A program made the translations under genes and the position numbers. The notes below the pieces were generated by a model that was not told the origin of the DNA, ran no database searches, and worked only from the letters and a program-made list of their open reading frames with translations. This document shows positions 34,865-44,149 of a stretch of 64,000 nt of DNA, piece by piece. The stretch spans positions 2,108,001 through 2,172,000 of the forward strand of contig NZ_AP018437.1 in NCBI RefSeq assembly GCF_003966975.1, written 5' to 3'. Positions within the stretch are counted from its first letter, which is position 1. Every line of letters begins with the position of its first letter. Origin of the DNA: Pelolinea submarina (GTDB lineage: Bacteria > Chloroflexota > Anaerolineae > Anaerolineales > Anaerolineaceae).

Positions 34865-34900
34865 CAAAAAACGGACACAGCCAGGGGCAAAGTCCGTTTA
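34865..34900 (-). terminator. Intrinsic terminator between the two c-di-GMP riboswitches
   Basis: AAACGGAC pairs with GTCCGTTT, with a T run after it on the minus strand. It lies 11 bases after the first aptamer and before the second, the position of an expression platform. Confidence 0.85.
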
Positions 34901-34910
34901 AACAAAAAAG

Positions 34911-34990
34911 ACTTCGGCGGCCTGGCAGTCATAACTCCTCTGGAGTTTTAGACCCATAGCTTTGCGTCCCCAGTTTTCACCGGGTTTACC
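34911..34990 (-). promoter_or_regulatory. Cyclic di-GMP-I (GEMM-I) riboswitch, promoter-proximal copy
   Basis: Minus strand: GGTAAAC, CCGGTGAAAACTGG tetraloop stem, GGACGCAAAGCTATGGGTCTAA, ACTCC/GGAGT stem, GACTGCCAGGC. Followed by its own terminator hairpin. The central ~45 bases are nearly identical to the second copy, so a duplication is likely. Confidence 0.92.
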
Positions 34991-35022
34991 TTTTCGTGTC
35001 GCTTTTATAAAGTTCTATAGCT

Positions 35023-35051
35023 AATTTAGCACAGATTATAATGACTGTCAA
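35023..35051 (-). promoter_or_regulatory. Promoter of the c-di-GMP-controlled sortase-like gene
   Basis: Minus strand perfect TTGACA (35046-35051), 17-base spacer, TAAATT (35023-35028). The start would be just before the first aptamer. Confidence 0.55.
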
Positions 35052-35108
35052 TCAAAGATTATTTGAGAAATATTAACGTTATTCAATATCGGGTACTATA
35101 TATCATAT

Positions 35109-36446
35109 ATGAAAAACAACACCATCAGTACACAAATGAAAAAAGAACGCGCCTTTCTAGTGGGCGTTGATTTTGAACAACAGTCCAAAGTTCTTTCAGT
35201 CGAAGATTCGCTTGAGGAATTGGCCTTGCTGGCCACTACTGCTGGACTGAAAGTAATCGGTTCGGATTTTCAGAGGCTTTCCAAGCCCAACCCATCCACT
35301 TTTATAGGAAGTGGAAAAGTTCAGGAAATTAAAGCCGTATCGGAAAGCCTGCATGCGGATATCATCATTTTTGATGAAGAATTATCTCCCAGGCACTTTC
35401 GTGAGTTAGAAGAAGCATTTGGACAGAATATTCGCGTAATCGACCGCACCACGTTGATTTTGGATATATTCGCCCAACACGCGCAAACCCGAGAAGGGAA
35501 ATTGCAGGTGGAATTGGCCCAATATGAGTATTTGCTTCCCCGCCTGACACGCGCTTGGACACATTTGGCCCGACAGGCTGGCGGCGGCGCCGGGCGTTCT
35601 GGCAGCGTTGGTGGGGTCGGGTTGCGCGGACCGGGTGAAACCCAATTGGAAGTTGACCGCCGTAAGATCCGCGAGAAAATCACACGCCTGAAATCCGACA
35701 TTGAAAAAGTTCGTCAACACCGCCAACGTTATCGTGCAAATCGGAAGCGCTCATTAATACCTGTCGTCACCCTGGTTGGATATACCAACGCAGGCAAGTC
35801 CACCCTGCTGAATAATTTGACTCATGCGGATGTTTACGTAGCCGATCAGCTATTTGCCACGCTTGATCCAACCACACGTCGTTTAGAGTTGGCTGGTGGA
35901 AACGCGCTGCTATTGACGGACACAGTTGGATTTATCCAAAAATTGCCCACCAACCTGGTGGCGGCATTTCGCGCTACTCTCGAAGAGATATCGGATTCGG
36001 ATCTCCTATTGCATATAGTTGATGTAAACCATCCCAATGCAATTCAACAATGGCGCTCTGTTTTGGATACCCTGCAAGAAATTGAAGCCGATCATATTCC
36101 TATGATCACCATATTAAACAAAATTGACAAGACGGAAGATATTGAGGAAATAAAAAAGCAATATCCTGAGTTTTCCAATGCCGTAACCATATCCGCCAAG
36201 AATTCCATAGGAATAGATCAATTGCTGCTTCGTATAAAGCGGGAACTATTTGAGACTTTTATTCCCATCTCAGTGACCATTCCTTATAAAAATGGCACCC
36301 TGATTTCATTGTTTCATGAGTTTGGAAAAATCGATCACATTGAAAACAACGTGGGGACTGTCAAAATTACCGGCAGCATTCCCGGTCGTTTATTAGCCGA
36401 GTTCGAGAAGTTTAACCAACAACAAAAAAGCCGAGATACAGAGTAA
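35109..36446 (+). CDS. hflX: Ribosome-associated GTPase HflX
   Basis: 445 residues. N-terminal HflX domain (NPSTFIGSGKVQEI, FDEELSPRHFRELEEAF, IDRTTLILDIFAQHAQTREGKLQVELAQYEYLLPRL). The GGGAGRSGSVGGVGLRGPGETQLE linker leads to the G domain (VGYTNAGKSTLLNNLT, DPTTRRL, DTVGFIQKLP, LNKID). HflX splits stalled or stress-arrested ribosomes. No Shine-Dalgarno precedes the ATG at 35109, and the second Met (codon 10) is a possible alternative start. Confidence 0.96.
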   Translation: MKNNTISTQMKKERAFLVGVDFEQQSKVLSVEDSLEELALLATTAGLKVIGSDFQRLSKPNPSTFIGSGKVQEIKAVSESLHADIIIFDEELSPRHFRELEEAFGQNIRVIDRTTLILDIFAQHAQTREGKLQVELAQYEYLLPRLTRAWTHLARQAGGGAGRSGSVGGVGLRGPGETQLEVDRRKIREKITRLKSDIEKVRQHRQRYRANRKRSLIPVVTLVGYTNAGKSTLLNNLTHADVYVADQLFATLDPTTRRLELAGGNALLLTDTVGFIQKLPTNLVAAFRATLEEISDSDLLLHIVDVNHPNAIQQWRSVLDTLQEIEADHIPMITILNKIDKTEDIEEIKKQYPEFSNAVTISAKNSIGIDQLLLRIKRELFETFIPISVTIPYKNGTLISLFHEFGKIDHIENNVGTVKITGSIPGRLLAEFEKFNQQQKSRDTE

Positions 36447-36464
36447 TCTCGGCTCTTTCTTTAT
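36424..36464. terminator. Bidirectional terminator between hflX and rpmF
   Basis: AGCCGAGAT/ATCTCGGCT hairpin with T-rich sequence on both exits. Overlaps the hflX stop codon. Confidence 0.88.
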
Positions 36465-36479
36465 TATTGATATCGATAT

Positions 36480-36671
36480 TTAGTCTTCGGCTTTATCCAC
36501 AGACACAATTTCACGGCCTTTGTAAAAACCGCATTTGGGGCAAACGGTATGCGGCAAGCGCATCTCACCACAGTTATTGCAAGCAACCAGATTGCGGGCA
36601 GTAATTGCGTCGTGTGCACGTCGGCGGCCGCGGCGGCCCTTGGATAATTTTCTTTTTGGTAAAGGTGTCAT
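36480..36671 (-). CDS. rpmF: 50S ribosomal protein L32
   Basis: 63 residues. Basic N terminus (PLPKRKLSKGRRGRRRAHDAI) and the zinc-ribbon form of L32: CNNCGEMRLPHTVCPKCGFYKG, four cysteines. Has its own consensus promoter. No DUF177/YceD gene, its usual neighbour, is present. Confidence 0.98.
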   Translation of the reverse strand: MTPLPKRKLSKGRRGRRRAHDAITARNLVACNNCGEMRLPHTVCPKCGFYKGREIVSVDKAED

Positions 36672-36715
36672 CTTTATATTCCTTAATAATTTCTACTAGC
36701 TTACACAGACTTGCA

Positions 36716-36744
36716 ATTATAGAAGACGGTTGTTTTCCTGTCAA
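36716..36744 (-). promoter_or_regulatory. rpmF promoter (perfect consensus)
   Basis: Minus strand TTGACA (36739-36744), exactly 17 bases, TATAAT (36716-36721). The best vegetative promoter in the window. Confidence 0.9.
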
Positions 36745-36851
36745 GACAACAATCATTCTATCTTAAATCCTTTTTTTTATTCAATGAAAATTACAAGGAG
36801 AGTATAATTCTAAACTTGTTAGTTTATGTTTGAGAGAGGAATTTATTTCAT

Positions 36852-38312
36852 ATGAAGAATAAGGCGTTAAGAAACATTCTTATCATAGTAGTTGTCATCT
36901 TAGTAATCTTAATTGACTTCCCAATTCTGGGTAATGTCAAGCAGAAGATTTTCAATCGGGATGTTACTGCCCAACTCGGCCTCGATTTACGCGGCGGCAT
37001 GCAGGTAGTCTTGCAGGCGCCGGAAGGATACCAAATCGATCAGGAAACGCTTCAAGTAGCCTCATCCATTTTGGAAAACCGCGCGAACGCTTTGGGCGTT
37101 AGTGAAGTCCTCTTTCAGGTTGCAGGTGATAACTATATTGTCGGTGAGTTCCCTGGCCTGGAAAATATTGATGAGGTTATCTCGGTCATCAAGCAGACAG
37201 GTATGCTGGAATTCGTCGATGTCGGGGATGAGTATCTCGAACCCGGCACCGTCATTCAAACGGACTATACCGGTACCAAGTCTGGCAGTACAGATTCTAC
37301 CTCACCCGAGGCAGCTGCGACTGTAGCTCCGGAAGCCACTACAACTGTTGCAGCCACCGAAGCTGCCGCTGCCGGCACGGACACCACCGCTGCCGATGCG
37401 GCCGCTGCTCCTGCCACCGACAAGATCTATCATACAGTCATTACCGGCGCGGATTTGGAAGACGTTTTCGTCACTGCTCCGCAGACTCCTACAGATGGTT
37501 ACGCGGTGTCCTTCAAATTGAAATCGGACGCAACCCAGACTTTTGCGGATTACACGACAAATAATGTCGGCAAAATGCTGGCAATCGTTCTCGACCATAA
37601 AATCGTTTCCACCCCGGTTATTCACCAAGCTATCACTTCCGGTGAAGGAGCCATCAGTGGTTCCGGCGAGAATGCCTACACCTATGACGAGGCCAACAAT
37701 CTGCGTATCACCCTCTTTTACGGCACACTGCCGGTTTCACTGGAGATCGCAGAAAGCCGTGTGGTCGGTCCGACCCTTGGTCAGGATTCATTGAATAAAA
37801 GCCTGCTTGCAGCTGCAATCGGCTTCTTGATCATCTCCCTCTTTATGCTGATCTATTACCGTGTGCCCGGTTTTGTGGCAATCATTTCCATCACGATTTT
37901 CGGTTTGATTACCTACGCCATTTATTTGGTTATTCCCGTAACGCTCACGCTTCCGGGTATCGCCGGTTTCCTCTTGAGCGTCGGCAGCGCACTTGACGCC
38001 AATATCCTTCAATTCGAACGTCTAAAAGAAGAACTACGGCGTGGCCGGAATCTACAACAGGCAGTCGATTTGGGCTGGAGCCGCGCGTGGCCTTCCATCC
38101 GTGATTCGAACCTGGCTACCCTGATCACCAGCGCAATCCTCTTCTGGTTCGGTTCAACATTTGGCGCAAGTATTGTGAAAGGTTTCGCGCTGACACTGGC
38201 TATCGGTGTTGTCATCAGCTTATTTACCGCTTTGTTTGTCACCAGGACATTATTAAGTTCCATTATCGATCGGTTTAAAGATTCCGATAAAGCCAAATGG
38301 TTTGGAATTTAG
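36852..38312 (+). CDS. secD: Protein translocase subunit SecD
   Basis: 486 residues. First TM helix, then QLGLDLRGGMQVVLQAP (D1 motif), P1 periplasmic domain, and the C-terminal five-helix RND part (ALDANILQFERLKEELRRGRNLQQAVDLGWSRAWPSIRDSN). Residues ~144-190 are an Ala/Thr/Glu low-complexity insertion in the periplasmic part. With SecF it uses the proton/sodium gradient to finish protein export. A TATAAT lies at 36803-36808. secF follows after 12 bases. Confidence 0.97.
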   Translation: MKNKALRNILIIVVVILVILIDFPILGNVKQKIFNRDVTAQLGLDLRGGMQVVLQAPEGYQIDQETLQVASSILENRANALGVSEVLFQVAGDNYIVGEFPGLENIDEVISVIKQTGMLEFVDVGDEYLEPGTVIQTDYTGTKSGSTDSTSPEAAATVAPEATTTVAATEAAAAGTDTTAADAAAAPATDKIYHTVITGADLEDVFVTAPQTPTDGYAVSFKLKSDATQTFADYTTNNVGKMLAIVLDHKIVSTPVIHQAITSGEGAISGSGENAYTYDEANNLRITLFYGTLPVSLEIAESRVVGPTLGQDSLNKSLLAAAIGFLIISLFMLIYYRVPGFVAIISITIFGLITYAIYLVIPVTLTLPGIAGFLLSVGSALDANILQFERLKEELRRGRNLQQAVDLGWSRAWPSIRDSNLATLITSAILFWFGSTFGASIVKGFALTLAIGVVISLFTALFVTRTLLSSIIDRFKDSDKAKWFGI

Positions 38313-38324
38313 AAGGGTTAGAAA

Positions 38325-39260
38325 ATGAAATTAAACATTCTTGGAAAAAGATACCTATTTTTCTTTATCTCGTTGGCAATGATCGTCCCCGGATTGGTCA
38401 TTATTGCCATTCACGGCCTGCCGCTTTCGATTGACTTTACCGGTGGCTCCATGCTGGAAATTCAATTTGCAACCGATAAAGCGCCTGCCATGGATGATGT
38501 TATTGCCCTCTATACAGACAACGGCATCAATGACACACAGGTTCAATTCAGCAACAGCGATGAAGGAGTTGTCGCAGTCATAAAATCTTCCTCCTTAACA
38601 CAGGAACAGCATACCGCGATCATCTCAAGCCTGGAAACTAACTTTGACTCGAATTTGGTTGAATTGAAATTTGACACAGTCGGCCCCTCCATCAGTCAAT
38701 CTGTTACTCAAAGGGCGCTTTTAGCCATCGCCATTTCCGCTCTGGCAGTCATCATCTACATCACGTTTGCGTTCCGCGGAATTCAACATGCTTTCCGCTA
38801 TGGTGTTTGCGCCATTATTGCCATGCTGCATGACATTCTTATCGTCATCAGCCTCGGCGCAATCGGTAGCCAATTGTTCGGCTGGCAAATGGATTCGCTC
38901 TATCTGACCGCCTTACTGACTGTTATCGGTTTTTCAACACAGGACAAGATTGTTGTTTTCGACCGCATTCGTGAAAACTCACCTATCATGCGCCGCGTCC
39001 CGTTTGAAAAAATCGTCAACCACTCGATTGTTCAGTCGCTGCAGCGCTCCATTAATACCCAATTGATGACCAGTGAATTCTTATTGCTGTCATTGGCATT
39101 ATTTGGCGGAACGACTTTGCGCGAAATGTGCATCATTCTGTTGGTTGGTTTGCTCAGCGGTACTTACTCCTCCATCTTTATTGCCTCCCCCATCCTGGTT
39201 GTATGGGAAAATAAGGAATGGAAGACTTGGTTTAGAAAAACCAAAACTACAGAAGGATAA
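38325..39260 (+). CDS. secF: Protein translocase subunit SecF
   Basis: 311 residues. GLPLSIDFTGGSMLEIQF near the N terminus, six predicted TM helices and the F-type VIGFSTQDKIVVFDRIRENSP segment. Pairs with SecD. The Q in 'STQDKIVVFDR' replaces the commoner N (SIND), a minor difference. Followed by a strong terminator. Confidence 0.97.
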   Translation: MKLNILGKRYLFFFISLAMIVPGLVIIAIHGLPLSIDFTGGSMLEIQFATDKAPAMDDVIALYTDNGINDTQVQFSNSDEGVVAVIKSSSLTQEQHTAIISSLETNFDSNLVELKFDTVGPSISQSVTQRALLAIAISALAVIIYITFAFRGIQHAFRYGVCAIIAMLHDILIVISLGAIGSQLFGWQMDSLYLTALLTVIGFSTQDKIVVFDRIRENSPIMRRVPFEKIVNHSIVQSLQRSINTQLMTSEFLLLSLALFGGTTLREMCIILLVGLLSGTYSSIFIASPILVVWENKEWKTWFRKTKTTEG

Positions 39261-39276
39261 AAAACAAAATATTTAT

Positions 39277-39317
39277 AAGGGTTCTGATTTATTGTCAAAT
39301 CAGAACCCTTTTTTTTA
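39277..39317 (+). terminator. Terminator after secF
   Basis: AAGGGTTCTGATTT pairs with AAATCAGAACCCTT, followed by T8. Confidence 0.93.
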
Positions 39318-39357
39318 TATATACTATCGGTATAAGATAGATACAAGGAAGGTGAAA

Positions 39358-40386
39358 ATGCGCCGAGAAGTAATTTTGATTACGGGAGCAAATGGGGAAA
39401 TAGGTCACGGTCTGATTACTCAGATACATAAGGAAAACCGCGCTAGAGTGGTTGCGTTGGATTTAAAACCGCTGGATGATTGTCTGATGCCTTACTGTGA
39501 ACGTTTTATCGTGGGTGACATTCTCGATAAGATGCTCCTGGGCCGGCTGATTGCGGAATATGAAATCACCTCGATATTCCATTTAGCGTCCATCCTGTCA
39601 ACCAAGGCTGAATACAACCCTGAAGCTGCCCACGAGATCAACGTGGAAGGCACCATCAACTTATTGCGCTTGGGCGTAGAACTGTCTCAATGGCAGGGTA
39701 AACCAGTTAAATTTATTTATCCCAGCTCAATTGCGGTTTACGGCCTTCCGAATATTGAATCAAAGCGCTCTTCAGGAAAAGTTCGGGAAGATCAATTCTG
39801 CAGCCCCAATACCATGTATGGCTGCAATAAGATTTACTGTGAAAACCTGGGGCGCTATTACTCCAAGCATTACCGCCAATTAGCAAAAGATCCGGTGAAA
39901 AACACGGTTGATTTCCGCTGCCTGCGATTCCCGGGATTGGTCAGCGCGGAAACAATCCCCACCGGCGGTACCAGTGACTTTGGCCCTGAAATGCTGCACT
40001 ACGCCGCTCAGAACGTCCCTTACGACTGTTTTGTACGCGAAGATACCCGTATTCCCTTTATGGCTATGCCGGATGCCATTAAAGCCCTTCTGATGCTTGA
40101 AGCTGCGCCCATGGCTAATCTGACGCAAACCAGCTATAACGTAACCAGCTTTTCCCCAACGGCCGCTGAAATTGAGCAATATGTTCGCAAAGCCTTCCCT
40201 GAAGCGCAAATCAATTACGCCGTGCATCCCCAACGGCAAACTATTGTGGACAGCTGGCCGGCGGATGTCGATGACAGCCCGGCGCGTAAAGACTGGAATT
40301 GGGAGCCGGATTACGATATGCGCAAAGCATTTGAGGAGTACCTGATACCCGCAATCCGGAATCGGTATTCAAGCAGCTCCTGCTAA
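39358..40386 (+). CDS. L-threonine 3-dehydrogenase, SDR type
   Basis: 342 residues from the ATG at 39358 (GGAAGGTG just upstream); an open extension back into secF is rejected. NAD-binding GANGEIG, catalytic YGCNK, and the marks of the epimerase-like threonine dehydrogenases: RFPGLVSAETIPTGGTSDF, EDTRIPFMAMPDAIKALL, SYNVTSFSPTAAEI, ADSWPA-like VDSWPADVDDSPARKDWNW. It oxidises threonine to 2-amino-3-oxobutyrate, which yields glycine and acetyl-CoA with a ligase not seen here. Glycine could feed the gcv operon. Confidence 0.85.
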   Translation: MRREVILITGANGEIGHGLITQIHKENRARVVALDLKPLDDCLMPYCERFIVGDILDKMLLGRLIAEYEITSIFHLASILSTKAEYNPEAAHEINVEGTINLLRLGVELSQWQGKPVKFIYPSSIAVYGLPNIESKRSSGKVREDQFCSPNTMYGCNKIYCENLGRYYSKHYRQLAKDPVKNTVDFRCLRFPGLVSAETIPTGGTSDFGPEMLHYAAQNVPYDCFVREDTRIPFMAMPDAIKALLMLEAAPMANLTQTSYNVTSFSPTAAEIEQYVRKAFPEAQINYAVHPQRQTIVDSWPADVDDSPARKDWNWEPDYDMRKAFEEYLIPAIRNRYSSSSC

Positions 40387-40396
40387 ACGAAGCTAT

Positions 40397-41758
40397 CTAG
40401 AAATTAAATACGAAAACCAGATCGTTGACATTGGTCCCTGTCGGGCCAATCCTGATCAGGCTGCCTACACGATCCAGGTAATTGTAAGCATCGTTCCTTG
40501 CCAGGTAGTCTTCTGCTTTCATGTCCAGCGCAGAACCTTCGGCAATCGTCCATCCGTTCACAGCCGCACCGGCAGCATCGGTTGGGCCGTCCTCCCCGTC
40601 AGTTGCCAGGGAGATAAACAAGCAACTCTGACGGCCTTTGATCTGTAAGGCCGCGCTGAGCGCCGTTTCCTGGTTACGCCCGCCTTTACCGTTCCCCTTT
40701 ACAGTAACCGTGGTCTCGCCGCCTGCGATTAACAGCATCGGCTTATGTTCTGATCGCTTTTCTTCAATCAATTGCAAGAATTTGGAGGCGAGTTGTGCCC
40801 CAATTTCTCGTGCTTCACCGGTTATTTCGCTGCTATATATATGCGTATGAATTCCAGCTTGATTGGCCCGTTGACCGGCTGCGTCGATTGCCAATTGCAG
40901 ACTGCCGATAATAAATGTATGCGCATCTAGTAAACATTTATCTCCCTCTTTAACAGTCTCGGGAATCATGCCATCTGCGCCATTTTTAATTATTCCTATA
41001 ACATTTTCCGGAATCTTCTTTTCAATCTGATATCGTTGAACAATTTGCAGTACATCCGAAAAAGTACTTGGATCGGCAACGGTTGGTCCGGAAGCAATAG
41101 CATCCAGCGAATCACCGATTACATCTGAAAGAACTAGCGTCGCCAATTTCGCAGGCCAGATCATCCTGGCCAGTCCTCCGCCCTTTATCTTATCCAAATG
41201 CTTTCGAACGGCATTCACTTCATTGATGGTTGCACCTGAAAATAGTAATTGTCTGGTAACTGCCTGCATATCCGCCAGGCTAATCGGTTCTACCGGTAAA
41301 GTCATCAAAGAGGAACCGCCGCCTGAAATAAGGCAAATTACCAGGTCATTTTTTGTCATTCGCGTGCTGAAATCAGCGAGTCTTTTTGCGCTTTCCAGCG
41401 ATTTTTCCGTTGGGATAGGATGATCGCCAAAAAGTATCTCAATTGATGCTGGCAATTGGTCCATAGTTTGCCTATCCGCATGTTTTCCAATGATAACGCC
41501 GCCTTTTATAAGGCTTCCCAATGCGTCGTAAACAGCTTTTGTCATGGGAAGGACAGCTTTTCCCGTCCCAATGACGTAAATATTCTCGATTTCATTCAAA
41601 AGGAGAACCTTTTGGCCGATTTCCAACCGGGATTGATTCATTTTTATAAATTTACGTGTGCACAGGTATGGATCAACAGCTTCCAAGGCTGTTTCCAGGA
41701 TGTCATTGACAATTTCATATTGAGAACACAGTGTTGAAGAAATAAATTTTCGTCCCAT
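40397..41758 (-). CDS. Glycerate 2-kinase (MOFRL family)
   Basis: 453 residues. Two-domain DUF4147/MOFRL architecture: IYVIGTGKAVLPMTKAVYDAL, LICLISGGGSSLMTLPVEPISL, INEVNAVRKHLDKIKGGGLA, LVLSDVIGDSLDAIASGPTVADPSTF, then the MOFRL end (GGETTVTVKGNGKGGRNQETALSAA, ATDGEDGPTDAAGA). Makes 2-phosphoglycerate from glycerate. Convergent with the threonine dehydrogenase (10 bases apart), no terminator seen. Confidence 0.92.
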   Translation of the reverse strand: MGRKFISSTLCSQYEIVNDILETALEAVDPYLCTRKFIKMNQSRLEIGQKVLLLNEIENIYVIGTGKAVLPMTKAVYDALGSLIKGGVIIGKHADRQTMDQLPASIEILFGDHPIPTEKSLESAKRLADFSTRMTKNDLVICLISGGGSSLMTLPVEPISLADMQAVTRQLLFSGATINEVNAVRKHLDKIKGGGLARMIWPAKLATLVLSDVIGDSLDAIASGPTVADPSTFSDVLQIVQRYQIEKKIPENVIGIIKNGADGMIPETVKEGDKCLLDAHTFIIGSLQLAIDAAGQRANQAGIHTHIYSSEITGEAREIGAQLASKFLQLIEEKRSEHKPMLLIAGGETTVTVKGNGKGGRNQETALSAALQIKGRQSCLFISLATDGEDGPTDAAGAAVNGWTIAEGSALDMKAEDYLARNDAYNYLDRVGSLIRIGPTGTNVNDLVFVFNF

Positions 41759-41963
41759 GACATATTTCCTTATATTGCTGATTTGATATCCAATTCTACA
41801 ATATCCTCACAGTTACCTGAAGCAAAACGGAGTAAAATAATGACTTGTGTGATGAGAAGGTAAAATACTTCTGTAAATAAATACCATTCTTTCATCCTAT
41901 TTACATTGATGAGTTGTAAATCTATCAAAACCTATCAAATATTTAATTTCAGGAGGTCCCATT

Positions 41964-44075
41964 GTGGATATTGATACTCTAAACGGTTTATTTAAACCTA
42001 AATCAGTTGCTGTCATCGGCGCTTCTTCGACAGTAGGGAAAATTGGTCATACAGTTGTTCTCAATTTGACAGAAAGTAAATATGAAGGCAACGTTTACCC
42101 GATTAACCCTAAAGCCGATGAAATTCTCGGTTTCAAATGTTATCCCACCATTCAAGATGTAAAAAAGCCCATTGACTTAGCAATAATTACTATCCCGGCA
42201 AAATTTGTCTCTGATACTATCGATGAATGCGGAAAAGCCGGCGTAAAAGGTGTAGCTATTATCACTTCCGGGTTTGCCGAAGTCGGCCTGGTGGATCTGG
42301 AAAAAGAAATTGTTGAAAAAGCGCATAGTTACGGTATGCGTGTTTTAGGCCCCAATATTGTGGGTATCTTATCCAACTCCGACAAATTCAATGGTTCCTT
42401 CGCACCCTTCCTGCCCTTCAATGGTAAAGGCTCCCTGGTTTCTCAAAGTGGCGCCCTTTTGATCGGTATTGATGCCGCCACCTATATGCGCGGTATCGGT
42501 TTCGACAAACTGATTTCCATCGGTAATATGTCGGATGTCAACTTTGCCGACACAATTGAATTCCTGGATAACGATCCCAACACCTCCTGCATTTCTCTAT
42601 ACATTGAAGGCTTCAAAGATGGCCGGCGCGTTATCGACGTCAGTCGTAAGGCCAAAAAACCCATCGTGGCTTTAAAATCCGGCGTTTCCGCGCATGGCGC
42701 CGCCGCTGCTGCTTCCCATACCGGCTCTCTGGCCGGTGCGGCCAAAGTTTACAAATCCGCTTTCGCTCAGGCCGGTATCATTCAGGCTGAGGATTTGGAC
42801 AATTTATTTGACCGCACTTTGGCGCTTTCCCTGCAGCCGCCTTTGAAAAACGATAATGTCCTCATCATCACCAATGGCGGCGGTGTGGGCGTTTTGGGTA
42901 CAGATGCAGCTGAGAAGTACGGCATCCCCCTGAAATTCGCTCCGGAAGATGTTCAGGAAGAACTGAAAAAGCACATGCCTGAATTCGGCTCCGCTAAGAA
43001 CCCGGTTGACCTGACCGGTATGGCCGGTAATGAATGGTATTTCGAAACGGTCAACTTCTCCATCTCGCATAAATGGGTCCAGGGTTTGGTAGTGTTGTAT
43101 TGCGAAACGGCTATGACTGACCCCATGGGTATTGCACAAGCGATTAAAGAAGCTGTTGTAAAGTCCGGCATCAAAGACAAACCGGTTGCGGTTTCCTTCG
43201 TTGGCGGTGAACGCAGCGAAAAAGCCATGCATTGGTTGGTTGAAAATGGCATCCCCGCCTACCAGGCGCCCGATATTGCCCTGAATGCCATGGCTGCCCT
43301 GCGCGAATATGCCATTATCCGCGAATCGGCGAATGATGAGCCCTTCACCTACGCAAAAGCCGATAAGAAACTGGCGATGGAAGTCATCAACAAAGCTCGC
43401 AGTGAAAATCGCAATGCTTTGACTGAAATTGAAGCTAAAGAGATTTTCAGCGCCTACGGTATGCCTGTCACAAAAGTAAAACTCTCCACTTCAGAAGAAG
43501 AAGCTGTCAAATTTGCTGAAGAGATCGGTTTCCCTGTCGTAATGAAAATCGTATCCCCCGATATCCTGCATAAATCGGATGCCGGCGGTGTGAAAGTCAA
43601 CATTACCGACGAAAAGGGTGTTCGCGAGGCCTACAAAGAAATCATGAAAAACGCCAAAGCCTACAAAGCTGACGCAAACATTCATGGTATCGTCATCCAG
43701 GAAATGGCTCCCTGGGGAACGGAAGTCATTCTCGGTTCAGTCAACGATCCGACCTTTGGGCCTACTCTGATGTTCGGTTTGGGCGGTATTTTCGTGGAAG
43801 TCATGAAGGATGTGACTTTCAAGGTGGCGCCTTTCTCCGCGAAACAGGCTGAGAGTATGCTGACAGAAATCAAAGCTGCTCCCATTTTGGCCGGTACACG
43901 CGGTGAAAAACCCCGCGATCGCAAGATGCTTGCCAATACCATTTGCTTATACGCCAATATGATCGTCGACCTCAAAGACGAAATCAGCGAATCCGATGCC
44001 AATCCTGTCCTGGTATATGAAGAAGGATCCGGATTGAAAGTTGCTGATGCCAGAATTATTCTGAAGAAGAAATAA
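41964..44075 (+). CDS. ADP-forming acyl-CoA/acetate-CoA synthetase, fused alpha-beta
   Basis: 703 residues. CoA-binding domain (KSVAVIGASSTVGKIGH), ligase domains with the phospho-histidine segment AAAASHTGSLAGA, then an ATP-grasp domain (~480-700; GFPVVMKIVSPDILHKSDAGGV, GSVNDPTFGPTLMFGLGGIFVE). Converts acyl-CoA + ADP + Pi to acid + ATP, i.e. substrate-level energy gain in fermenters. With KorAB it gives a route oxoacid to acyl-CoA to acid + ATP. Start GTG at 41964 with AGGAGG 7 bases upstream. The 205 bases before it hold no gene. Confidence 0.93.
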   Translation: MDIDTLNGLFKPKSVAVIGASSTVGKIGHTVVLNLTESKYEGNVYPINPKADEILGFKCYPTIQDVKKPIDLAIITIPAKFVSDTIDECGKAGVKGVAIITSGFAEVGLVDLEKEIVEKAHSYGMRVLGPNIVGILSNSDKFNGSFAPFLPFNGKGSLVSQSGALLIGIDAATYMRGIGFDKLISIGNMSDVNFADTIEFLDNDPNTSCISLYIEGFKDGRRVIDVSRKAKKPIVALKSGVSAHGAAAAASHTGSLAGAAKVYKSAFAQAGIIQAEDLDNLFDRTLALSLQPPLKNDNVLIITNGGGVGVLGTDAAEKYGIPLKFAPEDVQEELKKHMPEFGSAKNPVDLTGMAGNEWYFETVNFSISHKWVQGLVVLYCETAMTDPMGIAQAIKEAVVKSGIKDKPVAVSFVGGERSEKAMHWLVENGIPAYQAPDIALNAMAALREYAIIRESANDEPFTYAKADKKLAMEVINKARSENRNALTEIEAKEIFSAYGMPVTKVKLSTSEEEAVKFAEEIGFPVVMKIVSPDILHKSDAGGVKVNITDEKGVREAYKEIMKNAKAYKADANIHGIVIQEMAPWGTEVILGSVNDPTFGPTLMFGLGGIFVEVMKDVTFKVAPFSAKQAESMLTEIKAAPILAGTRGEKPRDRKMLANTICLYANMIVDLKDEISESDANPVLVYEEGSGLKVADARIILKKK

Positions 44076-44093
44076 GCATCTTCCTTAAACATA

Positions 44094-44128
44094 AAAAGCT
44101 GTGGTTACATAACCACAGCTTTTTTTTA
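44094..44128. terminator. Bidirectional terminator after the acyl-CoA synthetase gene
   Basis: AAAGCTGTGGTT/AACCACAGCTTT with T8 on the plus side and TTTTTAT on the minus side. Serves both convergent genes. Confidence 0.93.
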
Positions 44129-44149
44129 TTTCCCTTGCAAGTAGTAGAG

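Noticed and set aside
34740-35000. Long near-identical repeats suggesting CRISPR or a mobile element
   Set aside because: The two copies have the full conserved structure of c-di-GMP-I riboswitches, lie in the leader of a gene and have no spacer array or transposase.
39073-39357. 95-codon extension of the threonine dehydrogenase into secF
   Set aside because: Crosses the secF terminator; the ATG at 39358 has a good RBS and gives the family's normal start.
41759-41963. Possible small gene or riboswitch before the acyl-CoA synthetase gene
   Set aside because: AT-rich, no convincing start with RBS, and no conserved aptamer sequence recognised.
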